Positions 42,359 through 50,665 of a DNA stretch of 64,000 bases are shown here, one piece after another. The notes under the pieces are model-generated. The model was not told the origin of the DNA, did not search any database, and was given only the letters and a program-made list of their open reading frames with translations. Location: positions 682,001 through 746,000 of the forward strand of contig NZ_CP168493.1 in the NCBI RefSeq assembly GCF_042945595.1, in the 5' to 3' direction. This DNA is from Psychrobacillus sp042945595. Its GTDB lineage: Bacteria; Bacillota; Bacilli; Bacillales_A; Planococcaceae. Both the position numbers and the translations under genes were made by a program. How positions within the stretch are numbered: the first letter of the stretch is position 1; the number at the start of each line of letters is the position of its first letter.

Positions 42359-43135
42359 ATGCTTTTGTCCATTATTCAAGGAATTCTCAAAACAAAACAA
42401 AACACAAAACAAAAAACAAAACAAAAACAAATAACGACAGAACTTGCTCAAAAGGCAAAAGCTGGTAATCAGGAGGTTTTAAATGACCTCCTATTTGCCT
42501 TTACCCCATTTATGAAAAAAACAGCTTCATTTGTTTGTAAAAGACCCATCGATCAACATGATGAGGAGTTTAGTGTGGCCATGAACGGATTTCACGAAGC
42601 TATAATGAGTTTTAATCCAAAAGAAACAGCTTCCTTGCAAACTTATGCACATTTAATAATAAAGAGACGCATCATTGACTTTATTCGAAAAGAATCCGCA
42701 CGAAAAGAAAAGGTTTTACTCATACATACGTTGAAAGAAGATGCTTCAACTGAGCATCAACAATTATTCGACGAGCAAGCAATTAATATTTATACCATAG
42801 AACAACAAGCAGAAGCCAGAAGAGAAGAGATAATTCGCTACACCCATTTAATGCGGAAGTTTGGTTTATCTTTTGAAGAGCTAACAAAAGCAGCACCAAA
42901 GCATGCGGATGCTAGAAGAACAGCTTTTCAAACTGCACAAATTATTGCAGAAACAGAAGAATTCTATGATTACTTAATAAATAATAAACGTCTCCCATTG
43001 AAAGAAATCGAAGAAATCGTCGAGGTATCTCGCAAAACACTTGAACGGCAAAGAAAATATATAATTGCCGTTGTCTTATTATTAAAAAGTGATTTCGTTT
43101 ATATAAAAGAATATGTCAAAGGAGAAATCGTATGA
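42359..43135 (+). CDS. sigI: RNA polymerase sigma factor SigI
   Basis: A 258-residue sigma factor with the SigI layout. A region-2-like helix set (AKAGNQEVLNDLLFAFTPFMKKTASFV; HEAIMSFNPKETASLQTYAHLIIKRRIIDFIRKES) and a SigI-specific C-terminal domain ending ISRKTLERQRKYIIAVV-type sequence (VSRKTLERQRKYIIAVVLLL). In B. subtilis SigI responds to heat and cell-wall status (targets lytE, mreBH, bcrC). RBS GGGAGGG. It overlaps rsgI by ATGA. Confidence 0.9.
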   Translation: MLLSIIQGILKTKQNTKQKTKQKQITTELAQKAKAGNQEVLNDLLFAFTPFMKKTASFVCKRPIDQHDEEFSVAMNGFHEAIMSFNPKETASLQTYAHLIIKRRIIDFIRKESARKEKVLLIHTLKEDASTEHQQLFDEQAINIYTIEQQAEARREEIIRYTHLMRKFGLSFEELTKAAPKHADARRTAFQTAQIIAETEEFYDYLINNKRLPLKEIEEIVEVSRKTLERQRKYIIAVVLLLKSDFVYIKEYVKGEIV

Positions 43136-44199
43136 TGCGCGTATATAAAGGCATTGTTTGCGAAAAGAAAATTAAATATAGCGTTTTCATTACGAAAGAA
43201 GGCGAATTTCTCCGAGGAACTCCTTTAGGAACGAATCCCGAAATAGGAGAAGAAGCGCACTTTCACTTATTTGAGACTACGACCCAACGTAGAAAGTGGT
43301 TCAAACCCTCCATATTAGGACCAGTTCTTGTAGCAGCAATGCTTTTCATTTTTGTCGTCGTATCATTCATACCTAATCCAGAAAAAGCTTTAGCCTTTGT
43401 TCAACTAAACGGAAGAAGCGCAGTAGAGTTAGGGGTAAATAAAAACGGCCTAGTAGTGACCCTCCGTACTTTAACTGAAACTCCAATTGAGTTTGAAGAT
43501 TGGGAAGGACACCCATTTGACTTCGTGCTTGAAAAAGCGATAAAGCAAATGAGCCCAGTTTCCAAACAACTAGCGATAACGACTGTATACGAAAGTAAAA
43601 AACATTCAGTCGATATGAGAGAAATGATTGAAAATGCAGTTGAAGAAATTAATAACGAGCATAAGGAAAAAGTTCTCCTAATAAAAGAAAGTACCGTGGA
43701 AGAACGAAACGAAGCCAACAAACAAAACACCTCCATTCAAAAGCTCAAACACAAAGAACATCAAATAAATACCGAAAGAATAAAACTCGACACCTATATA
43801 AAAAACACAACTAATAATAATCCAAAAGACAATAACAAGGATAACTACACACCATCCAAAGAAAAGAACGAAAATAGAAATGAAACTAATGAAAAAACAA
43901 AAGAACAAGAACAACAATTAAAAGAACAAGCAAAAATGAAAGAACAACTAGAAAAACAAAAAGAGAAACAAACAAAAGAACAAGAAAAACAACAAGAAAA
44001 TCTAATCAAAGCTAAAGAAAAAGCAGAGAAAGAAAAGGAAAAAGAAAGAGAGAAAGAGAGAGAAAAAGTAGAAAAAGAACAAAAGAACGAACAAAAGAAA
44101 CAAGAAGAGAAACAAAAAGAGAAGGAAAAACAAAAAGAGAAAGAAAAAGAGAAGGAAGAAAAACATCAAGATCAGGACGATCAAGGCGAAGATGACTAA
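43132..44199 (+). CDS. rsgI: Anti-sigma factor RsgI
   Basis: 355 residues. The cytoplasmic N-terminal anti-sigma domain (about 1-55, VYKGIVCEKKIKYSVFITKEGEFL) is followed by one membrane helix (about 63-83). The extracellular part has the conserved juxtamembrane beta domain (AFVQLNGRSAVELGVNKNGLVVTLR) and a long K/E/Q-rich coiled tail from about 240. It holds SigI at the membrane and transmits an outside signal. Start 43132 or 43135 overlaps the sigI stop. Confidence 0.9.
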   Translation: MMRVYKGIVCEKKIKYSVFITKEGEFLRGTPLGTNPEIGEEAHFHLFETTTQRRKWFKPSILGPVLVAAMLFIFVVVSFIPNPEKALAFVQLNGRSAVELGVNKNGLVVTLRTLTETPIEFEDWEGHPFDFVLEKAIKQMSPVSKQLAITTVYESKKHSVDMREMIENAVEEINNEHKEKVLLIKESTVEERNEANKQNTSIQKLKHKEHQINTERIKLDTYIKNTTNNNPKDNNKDNYTPSKEKNENRNETNEKTKEQEQQLKEQAKMKEQLEKQKEKQTKEQEKQQENLIKAKEKAEKEKEKEREKEREKVEKEQKNEQKKQEEKQKEKEKQKEKEKEKEEKHQDQDDQGEDD

Positions 44200-44219
44200 A
44201 TAAAATAAACCCAACTACC

Positions 44220-44252
44220 AAAGAGCAACTTTCAAAAGTTCGCTCTTTTTTT
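44220..44252 (+). terminator. Terminator after rsgI
   Basis: AAAGAGC-AACTTT / AAAGTT-C-GCTCTTT stem and T-run. Confidence 0.85.
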
Positions 44253-44253
44253 G

Positions 44254-44298
44254 TTACAGAATTATTGCTGGTGCCAGGCACCCGTAATAATTCTGTAA
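44254..44298. repeat. GGTGCC-A-GGCACC palindrome
   Basis: 22-bp arms (44254-44275, 44277-44298) around a central A, with two mismatched pairs. It starts inside the T-run of the rsgI terminator. Confidence 0.85.
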
Positions 44299-44346
44299 TA
44301 ATAGCATCGAGGCATTTATTTAGCACTAGTTTTCTATAAAACAACA

Positions 44347-44391
44347 ATAAATAAAAATACAGTTGACTTTATAAATATACAATTATATAAT
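44347..44391 (+). promoter_or_regulatory. argC promoter with two ARG boxes
   Basis: Promoter TTGACT (44363-44368), 17 bp, TATAAT (44386-44391). Two 16-bp sites fit the ARG box NTGNATWWWWATNCAN with one mismatch each: ATAAATAAAAATACAG (44347-44362) and CTTTATAAATATACAA (44367-44382). They are 20 bp apart and cover the -35 and spacer, as expected for arginine-dependent AhrC/ArgR repression. Confidence 0.7.
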
Positions 44392-44421
44392 AATTTTTAA
44401 CTTAGCAACGAGGTGAAGGAA

Positions 44422-45456
44422 ATGAAAGTGGGTATTATTGGTGCGACAGGATATGGTGGTCTTGAGCTAATAAGATTGCTACATAATCATCCGGAGATCG
44501 AAAATGTTGACCTATTCACCTCTTCGGATGAAGGAAACACCTTTTCTAATAAATATACACATTTATTGAATATCCATGACGAACCTCTTCTTAAAATTGA
44601 ACAAGAAAAATTTGCAGATTACGATGTAATTTTCACAAGTACACCTTCTGGAATTTCAAGCGAGTTGCTCCCAGCTTTAATAGGAATCGGCCCGAAGCTC
44701 ATCGATTTATCCGGTGACTTCCGTCTCAAAGACCCAGCTCAATATGAACTTTGGTACAAAAAAACACCGGCTCCCGCACAAGTAGTTGAAAAAAGCGTCT
44801 ACGGTTTAACAGAATGGAATACGGAAGCGATCAAAAATGCAGACATAGTTGCAAACCCCGGATGTTATCCAACTGCAGTCCTACTCTCGCTACTACCGCT
44901 GATCAAAGAAAACTTAATCGACGCAACTCAGCTCATTATCGATGCAAAAAGCGGAATTTCAGGTGCAGGAAACAAACCAACACAAATGACGCATTTCAGC
45001 GAAACGAATGAAAATACAGCCATTTACAAATTACATCAACACCAACATATACCGGAAATCGAGCAAGCGATAGAAACCTTTGCAAACCAAGCAACACCGA
45101 TTACGTTCACGACACATCTTGTGCCGATGACAAGAGGGATTCTCACAACGAGCTATGCCCCAGTTAACGAAGGCATAAGTGAAAAAGATCTAACAGATGC
45201 GCTACAAGAAACATACGCAAATCAACCATTTGTAAGGATCATCAAACAAACCGACAAATTCGGAACGAACCAAGTATACGGATCAAACTATTGCGACATT
45301 CATGTCAAAGTAGATTCGCGCACAAGCCGCGCAACCATTGTCTCTGTCATTGACAATCTAGTCAAAGGGGCAGCGGGCCAGGCTATTCAGAACATGAATG
45401 TCCAATTCAATCTAAAACAAACAACAGGTCTCACGCTCGTCCCTTTATACATATAA
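44422..45456 (+). CDS. argC: N-acetyl-gamma-glutamyl-phosphate reductase
   Basis: The NADPH-dependent third step of arginine synthesis. 344 residues with the Rossmann motif VGIIGATGYGGLELIRLL at the N-terminus and the catalytic cysteine in ANPGCYPTAVLL (about residue 149). ATG 44422 is preferred over GTG 44413 because GAGGTGAAGG is its ribosome binding site. It is the first gene of argCJBD. Confidence 0.96.
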   Translation: MKVGIIGATGYGGLELIRLLHNHPEIENVDLFTSSDEGNTFSNKYTHLLNIHDEPLLKIEQEKFADYDVIFTSTPSGISSELLPALIGIGPKLIDLSGDFRLKDPAQYELWYKKTPAPAQVVEKSVYGLTEWNTEAIKNADIVANPGCYPTAVLLSLLPLIKENLIDATQLIIDAKSGISGAGNKPTQMTHFSETNENTAIYKLHQHQHIPEIEQAIETFANQATPITFTTHLVPMTRGILTTSYAPVNEGISEKDLTDALQETYANQPFVRIIKQTDKFGTNQVYGSNYCDIHVKVDSRTSRATIVSVIDNLVKGAAGQAIQNMNVQFNLKQTTGLTLVPLYI

Positions 45457-45474
45457 ACCTAGGAGGAATAAAAC

Positions 45475-46701
45475 ATGTCGATAACCGCTATGACGATGAA
45501 ACAAATGTCATATAAAAATATCGCTTCACCAAAAGGTTTCAAAGCAACCGGTATTCACTGTGGAATAAAACATAAAAAAAAGGACTTAGCACTACTAGTC
45601 AGTGAAGTACCGGCGAGCGTAGCAGGTGTTTTCACAACAAATGCCATTAAAGCTGCGCCACTTCTAGTCACAAAAGACGTCGTGTACCAGACTGGAAAAA
45701 TGCAAGCAATCATTATCAATTCTGGAAATGCCAATGCATGCACAGGTAAGCAAGGAATGGCAGATGCGTACACAATGCAGAAACTAACCGCGGAAAAACT
45801 AGGAATTGACCGCAATCTAGTAGGCGTTGCTTCAACTGGTGTCATTGGAGAAATCATGAACATGGAACCACTAACAAAAGGTATCCAACAATTAGACCCT
45901 ATTGGCGAACTTGAAGGTGCCATTGGATTCTCTCAAGCCATCATGACGACAGATACAGTAACGAAAAACACATCCCACCAAACGATAATCGATGGAAAAG
46001 AGGTCATCATCGCTGGAACTGCAAAAGGCTCTGGAATGATCGAACCGAATATGGCGACGATGCTTGGATTTATTACAACAGACGCCAACATCGAATCAAA
46101 CCATCTGCAAACTGCCCTAAAATCCATCACCGACATAACGTTCAACTCAATTACTGTTGACGGGGACACATCCACCAACGATATGGTGATCGTTATGGCA
46201 AACGGCTTGGCGGAAAATAAAACACTGACACCTGACCACCCAGACTGGGGAAATTTCATCCAAACACTCCACGCAGTCGCACAAGATCTTGCTAAAATGA
46301 TTGCAAAAGACGGGGAAGGTGCAACAAAACTAATTGAAGTGGAAGTAAAAGGAGCTATTTCAGATGCGGAAGCTCGCAAAATCGCCAAAACAGTCGTCGG
46401 CTCACCACTTGTGAAAACAGCGGTGTTTGGCAATGACGCAAACTGGGGACGAATCATTGCAGCGGTCGGCTATAGTGGTGCAACCCTTGACCCGAACGCC
46501 ATCACGATTCATATTGGCGTAACAAAAGTTGTAGAAAGTGCCGAACCAGTACCTTTCTCAGAGGAAGATTTACTTGTCTACTTAAAACAACCAGAAGTTA
46601 AAATCTTTGTAGATATTCATCAAGGCAACGGCCAAGGAACTGCATGGGGGTGCGATTTGACATATGATTACGTCCAAATCAACGCAACCTATCGCTCCTA
46701 A
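45475..46701 (+). CDS. argJ: Bifunctional ornithine acetyltransferase / N-acetylglutamate synthase
   Basis: Recycles the acetyl group from N-acetylornithine to glutamate and may also use acetyl-CoA. The 408-residue precursor is an Ntn-type enzyme that cleaves itself at the A-T bond in GSGMIEPNMATMLGFITTD (Thr about residue 197). NSGNANACTGKQG is the oxyanion-hole region. RBS AGGAGGAAT. The 3' end overlaps argB by 38 nt. Confidence 0.96.
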   Translation: MSITAMTMKQMSYKNIASPKGFKATGIHCGIKHKKKDLALLVSEVPASVAGVFTTNAIKAAPLLVTKDVVYQTGKMQAIIINSGNANACTGKQGMADAYTMQKLTAEKLGIDRNLVGVASTGVIGEIMNMEPLTKGIQQLDPIGELEGAIGFSQAIMTTDTVTKNTSHQTIIDGKEVIIAGTAKGSGMIEPNMATMLGFITTDANIESNHLQTALKSITDITFNSITVDGDTSTNDMVIVMANGLAENKTLTPDHPDWGNFIQTLHAVAQDLAKMIAKDGEGATKLIEVEVKGAISDAEARKIAKTVVGSPLVKTAVFGNDANWGRIIAAVGYSGATLDPNAITIHIGVTKVVESAEPVPFSEEDLLVYLKQPEVKIFVDIHQGNGQGTAWGCDLTYDYVQINATYRS

Positions 46702-47428
46702 ACGCATTGTCATCAAGCTCGGCGGCAGCATGCTCGAACGTCTGAATGAAAACTTCTTCAATAATTTCAAAAGACTTCAAGCTGCTGGCCATGAACTCAT
46801 CATCGTCCACGGTGGAGGACCTGCAATTAATGAAGCGCTAGCCAAAAACAACATAACGTCGACCACGATAAACGGCATCCGCGTCACATCCGCAGAAGCA
46901 ATCGGCATCGTCCTGTCGACACTCATCGGCCAAGTCAATCCCGCGCTAGTTCACCAGCTGAATAAAGTTGGCATTAAAGCAATCGGCTTAAATGGCTACG
47001 ACGGCAATTTATTAGAATGCACTTTATTGCATAAAGAAACATACGGCTTCGTCGGTGAAATAAAAAAAGTGAATAGCTCAATACTTGAAACACTACTCGC
47101 GACCGGCATTACGCCAGTCATCTCTAGTATCAGTTGCACCGAAGAAGGCACGCCACTAAACATCAACGCTGACACCGTAGCAAGTAAAATTGCTCTAGCA
47201 ATCAATGCAGAAAGTCTACAATTTGTAACCGACACCCATGGCATCCAAATTGAAGGGGAAGTGCAACAAGTTATTACTCCTTCAGCAATATCAAATTGGA
47301 TCATATCAGGTGATATCTACGGAGGGATGATTCCGAAAGTAAATGCCGCACTAGATTGCTTAGCAGCCGGTATTCCATCTGTTCAAATTGTTGGAGAGAA
47401 TTTAGAAGGAACGACCATTACACAGTAG
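46664..47428 (+). CDS. argB: Acetylglutamate kinase
   Basis: Phosphorylates N-acetylglutamate, the second step of the pathway. The 254-residue amino-acid-kinase fold has VIKLGGSMLERL, LIIVHGGGPAINEAL and GGMIPKVNAAL. ATG 46664 with GGGGGTGCG upstream lies inside argJ. It is a short, non-hexameric-type ArgB without the N-terminal extension of arginine-inhibited forms. Confidence 0.94.
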   Translation: MITSKSTQPIAPKRIVIKLGGSMLERLNENFFNNFKRLQAAGHELIIVHGGGPAINEALAKNNITSTTINGIRVTSAEAIGIVLSTLIGQVNPALVHQLNKVGIKAIGLNGYDGNLLECTLLHKETYGFVGEIKKVNSSILETLLATGITPVISSISCTEEGTPLNINADTVASKIALAINAESLQFVTDTHGIQIEGEVQQVITPSAISNWIISGDIYGGMIPKVNAALDCLAAGIPSVQIVGENLEGTTITQ

Positions 47429-47439
47429 GAGGTATTCGT

Positions 47440-48576
47440 GTGAGCACTTTATTCCCAAATTACGCACGCCGTCCAGTCCACTTAGTAGAAGGAAAAGGCA
47501 CAATCGTAATAGATAACGATGGAAAAAAATATCTTGACTTCACCAGCGGAATCGCCGTACTCAGCCTTGGCCATGCACATCCAGCAATCGTCGAAGCAAT
47601 CCAGCGCCAAAGTGAAAAACTTTGGCATACATCAAATCTTTTCGAAAGCCCAGAACAAGAAAAACTTGCTTCATCACTAATAAGAGACACACATTTTGCC
47701 CACGCATTTTTCTGCAATAGCGGAGCGGAAGCGAATGAAGCAGCCATCAAGCTCGCACGCAAACATACCGGGAAACACGTCATTATTACATTCGAAAACT
47801 CATTTCACGGACGCACATTCGGAGCCATGTCCGCAACGGGCCAAGAAAAAGTACGCAAAGGATTCGGCCCGCTTCTCGAAACCTTCCGAACCATTCCTTT
47901 CAATAATATCGAGCAACTAGAAGCATCGATCGACGCAAGTATTGCGGCAATCATGCTCGAAGTCATACAAGGGGAGGGGGGAGTCAACCAAATAACACCA
48001 GAATACGCACAAGTGATTTCCGGGATTTGTAAGTCAAAAGGAATCCTATTAATCGTCGACGAAGTACAAACAGGCATCGGGCGCACCGGAACACGTTACG
48101 CATATGAGCAAACCGTCCTTCAACCAGACATCATAACGCTCGCAAAAGGACTCGGCGGCGGCTTTCCTATCGGCGCAATGCTTGGCACAAGTGAGCTGCA
48201 TGACACATTTGGCCCAGGAACACACGGCACAACATTCGGCGGAAACCCACTAGCAGTAGCCGTCGCACAAACCGTTTTGGACAATATATTCACTAACGAA
48301 TTTTTATCTACAGTCAATGAAAAATCATCCTACTTTATGGATAAACTAAAAAAAGCACTACCAGCATACAAAATCGTAGGATCCGGCTTGTTACTTGGCA
48401 TCGTCTGTCCAAACGAAGTAGCGCCATACATAGCCCAAGCTGAAAAAGCTGGCCTACTACTAGTCGCTGCAGGACCAAACGTCATCCGACTCCTGCCGCC
48501 ACTAACCGCCACAACCCGGGAAATCGACCAAACCATCAACATTATTACAAATATATTACTGGTGCCTTCTATATAA
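47440..48576 (+). CDS. argD: Acetylornithine aminotransferase
   Basis: A PLP class-III transaminase of 378 residues converting N-acetylglutamate semialdehyde to N-acetylornithine. It shows TSGIAVLSLGHAHPAIV, FCNSGAEANEAAIKLARK, LIVDEVQTGIGRTG and the PLP lysine in TLAKGLGGGFPIGA. GTG 47440 follows AGGAGG at 47429. The last codons and stop lie in a GGTGCC palindrome, so the C-terminus (LLVPSI) is encoded by repeat sequence. Confidence 0.95.
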   Translation: MSTLFPNYARRPVHLVEGKGTIVIDNDGKKYLDFTSGIAVLSLGHAHPAIVEAIQRQSEKLWHTSNLFESPEQEKLASSLIRDTHFAHAFFCNSGAEANEAAIKLARKHTGKHVIITFENSFHGRTFGAMSATGQEKVRKGFGPLLETFRTIPFNNIEQLEASIDASIAAIMLEVIQGEGGVNQITPEYAQVISGICKSKGILLIVDEVQTGIGRTGTRYAYEQTVLQPDIITLAKGLGGGFPIGAMLGTSELHDTFGPGTHGTTFGGNPLAVAVAQTVLDNIFTNEFLSTVNEKSSYFMDKLKKALPAYKIVGSGLLLGIVCPNEVAPYIAQAEKAGLLLVAAGPNVIRLLPPLTATTREIDQTINIITNILLVPSI

Positions 48577-48614
48577 TGTTACAGGTGCCAGGCACCCGTA
48601 ACATTATATAGAAG
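48566..48614. repeat. GGTGCC-A-GGCACC palindrome overlapping the argD stop
   Basis: 24-bp arms (48566-48589, 48591-48614) around a central A with one mismatch. A partial extra arm (TTACTGGTGCC, 48556-48566) precedes it. The argD stop lies in the left arm. Confidence 0.88.
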
Positions 48615-48660
48615 AAACCCACTTGAATTAAAGCGCTCAGCGAACCGCTATTCAAAACCC

Positions 48661-48690
48661 AGGACCCGCCTCCAAGGCAGGTCCTTTTAT
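48661..48690 (+). terminator. Terminator of the arg operon
   Basis: AGGACCCGCC / GGCAGGTCCT (one mismatch), then TTTTATT. Confidence 0.75.
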
Positions 48691-48736
48691 TACAGGTGCC
48701 AGGCAACCGTAATATTCCAGGCACCTGTAATATTAA
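48687..48736. repeat. Rearranged GGTGCC palindrome
   Basis: TTATTACAGGTGCCAGGCAA then CCGTAATATTCCAGGCACC and TGTAATATTAA: one and a half copies, apparently after recombination or deletion. The remaining 48737-48887 holds no gene. Confidence 0.7.
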
Positions 48737-48887
48737 ACAAAGCATCCTACAAATCTCCCTATATAAACGACAAATCACCCACCAGACACGACCAACTACC
48801 CAAATAAATCTAAAAAACCTCATTGCATTCACCCTCAAATATGGTACACTTTAGAAAAAATAACACTTAATCGCATTCCAACAATCG

Positions 48888-49361
48888 ATGAAATGGGGAA
48901 AGCACTTGTTAACTTGGCACAAAGAAATCATTATTCCAACACAGCTAGACAAAATATGGAATCTCTTTGAGTTGGATCAAATTCAAAGAATCATGCCAAA
49001 CGTCGTCGAGCATAAGCCTTTAGATATAAAAGAGGGAGTTGTCGGTTCAACATACGAGCAAACCTATCAAGAAGGCAAAAGAACAGAGACCTATATTGTG
49101 ACGGATACCGAATATGAAAATACCGAGCAAAGAAAACATAAAAAAGTTGAATTCACATTAGCAAAAGCGTTTAAAATTCAAACAGCATTTACCCTCATCA
49201 AGCTTGATGATCAATCCACAAAATTTATTTACACTGGCCAGAATGAAGGATTAAATCTGATGGGAAAAACGTTCATCAAACTAGGTTCAAAGAAGCGGAA
49301 TGATAAAGTAGTAGACGAGTTTGTCGAATTGGTTCGTTCAGAAGCACTCAAAGATTCATAA
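48888..49361 (+). CDS. SRPBCC-fold protein
   Basis: 157 residues fitting the START/polyketide-cyclase-like helix-grip fold: EIIIPTQLDKIWNLFELDQIQRIMPNVVEHKPLD at the N-terminus, alternating strands, and a long C-terminal helix (NDKVVDEFVELVRSEAL). It likely binds a hydrophobic ligand; the substrate is unknown. The start is uncertain (ATG 48888 or a TTG a few codons later behind GGGGAAAG). It is 15 nt upstream of the DUF1761 gene. Confidence 0.75.
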   Translation: MKWGKHLLTWHKEIIIPTQLDKIWNLFELDQIQRIMPNVVEHKPLDIKEGVVGSTYEQTYQEGKRTETYIVTDTEYENTEQRKHKKVEFTLAKAFKIQTAFTLIKLDDQSTKFIYTGQNEGLNLMGKTFIKLGSKKRNDKVVDEFVELVRSEALKDS

Positions 49362-49376
49362 ATTAGGAGGATTTAC

Positions 49377-49757
49377 ATGACGATCGACTGGGGTAACTTA
49401 AATTACGTAGCTATAATTATAGGTGGATTCTTATACATGATCTACGGCACAATCTATTATTCGATTTTATTATCAAATAAAAAAGGGCAACAAACGAAAG
49501 GGCCGATAAAATATATTTATTCGGTCATCATTGCATTCATCAGCTCATTTCTGGTAGCCATTCTAATCAATGCAACGGGAGCAGAAACTCTCCTGCAAGG
49601 TGCACTAATCGGCTTCATCATCGGAATTATCATTAAAATGGTCTATGTAAAAAATGCATTGTTTGGTCTCATCTCTATGAAATCAACACTAATCGCGATT
49701 TGCGATCACTTCATCATTTTCACATTACTCGGCGCACTACACGGCTGGCTATCTTAA
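49377..49757 (+). CDS. DUF1761-like membrane protein
   Basis: 126 residues with four hydrophobic segments (about 8-30, 44-66, 70-86, 100-122). The opening NLNYVAIIIGGFLYMIYGTIYYS matches the DUF1761 pattern. Function unknown. RBS TTAGGAGGAT. Probably cotranscribed with the SRPBCC gene. Confidence 0.75.
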   Translation: MTIDWGNLNYVAIIIGGFLYMIYGTIYYSILLSNKKGQQTKGPIKYIYSVIIAFISSFLVAILINATGAETLLQGALIGFIIGIIIKMVYVKNALFGLISMKSTLIAICDHFIIFTLLGALHGWLS

Positions 49758-49765
49758 CAAATCAA

Positions 49766-49798
49766 AAAGCCCTTTGAATCCATCAAAGGGCCATTTTT
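49766..49798 (+). terminator. Terminator after DUF1761
   Basis: GCCCTTTGA / TCAAAGGGC hairpin and T-run. The complementary A-run makes it usable by the convergent regulator gene. Confidence 0.85.
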
Positions 49799-49852
49799 AT
49801 GCAAATAAACTACTATCCAAATCCCAGAGCCCTCTCAACCCGAAAGCAACCC

Positions 49853-50407
49853 CTAAAAACTATGCGTCATAGCCCAAATCGCTACAGCATCCACCTTCCC
49901 GGTATTCATAAACCGGTGTGGCAGCGAGCTATCAAAGTAAATACTATCGCCTGCGTAAATCATATGCGTCTCACCCTCGACCTCAATCCGAATGCTACCA
50001 CACAACATAATCCCGCATTCCTCACCCGAATGATACATAAACGGTGTATCTAATTCCTCACCGGGCTCGACGACCATCTTGAAAAAGCTCATCTGCTTCC
50101 CAGTGCTCGGGGATAACAACTGATAACTCACATTCGGCCGGACCCGTTTGATCAGTTTTTCCTCACCAGACCGGCAAATCGTCACTGCATTTGATTCTTC
50201 CATTTCAAAAAAGGAAAACACAGGGACCTTCAAACTATGACTTAACTTCCAAAGTGTTTCCAACGAAGGGGACACTTGGCCACGCTCTATTTGAGAAATC
50301 ATACTTTGACTGACTCCGGTAAGTTTGGCAAGCTCATCTGACGTTAAGCCCTGCAGCCTACGTAAATACCTAATTCGCTTGCCAACTTCTTCTTTAGGAA
50401 ATTCCAT
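49853..50407 (-). CDS. XRE-cupin transcriptional regulator
   Basis: 184 residues: an N-terminal helix-turn-helix (IRYLRRLQGLTSDELAKLTGVSQSMISQIERGQVSPSLETL, about 11-51) and a C-terminal cupin (about 110-180: MVVEPGEELDTPFMYHSGEECGIML, YAGDSIYFDSSLPHRFMN). In this family the cupin senses a small molecule. ATG 50407 has AAGGAGGTG. It is divergent from the amino-acid ABC operon, its likely target. Confidence 0.88.
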   Translation of the reverse strand: MEFPKEEVGKRIRYLRRLQGLTSDELAKLTGVSQSMISQIERGQVSPSLETLWKLSHSLKVPVFSFFEMEESNAVTICRSGEEKLIKRVRPNVSYQLLSPSTGKQMSFFKMVVEPGEELDTPFMYHSGEECGIMLCGSIRIEVEGETHMIYAGDSIYFDSSLPHRFMNTGKVDAVAIWAMTHSF

Positions 50408-50575
50408 ACAAACACCTCCTTTTTGAATAAAAATGCAATTAGCAGAATAATTAAACACATGATATATACTTACTCAATAATAGTATAATCATATTTAATC
50501 AATGTCTACCATTTAATCTTAAAATATATTAAATAGAGTCAATAATAAAAATATTATGTACAATTATTTTTTATG

Positions 50576-50604
50576 TAGACACGTGAATAATAATAACTTA
50601 TACT
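50576..50604 (+). promoter_or_regulatory. Promoter of the amino-acid ABC operon
   Basis: TAGACA (50576-50581), 17 bp, TATACT (50599-50604), in the AT-rich divergent region shared with the XRE-cupin gene. Confidence 0.6.
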
Positions 50605-50665
50605 CTTAATAATTCAGTAGTTTCATAAAGGGGACTAAGGAAAAACAAAATGGGGGTAAATGTAC

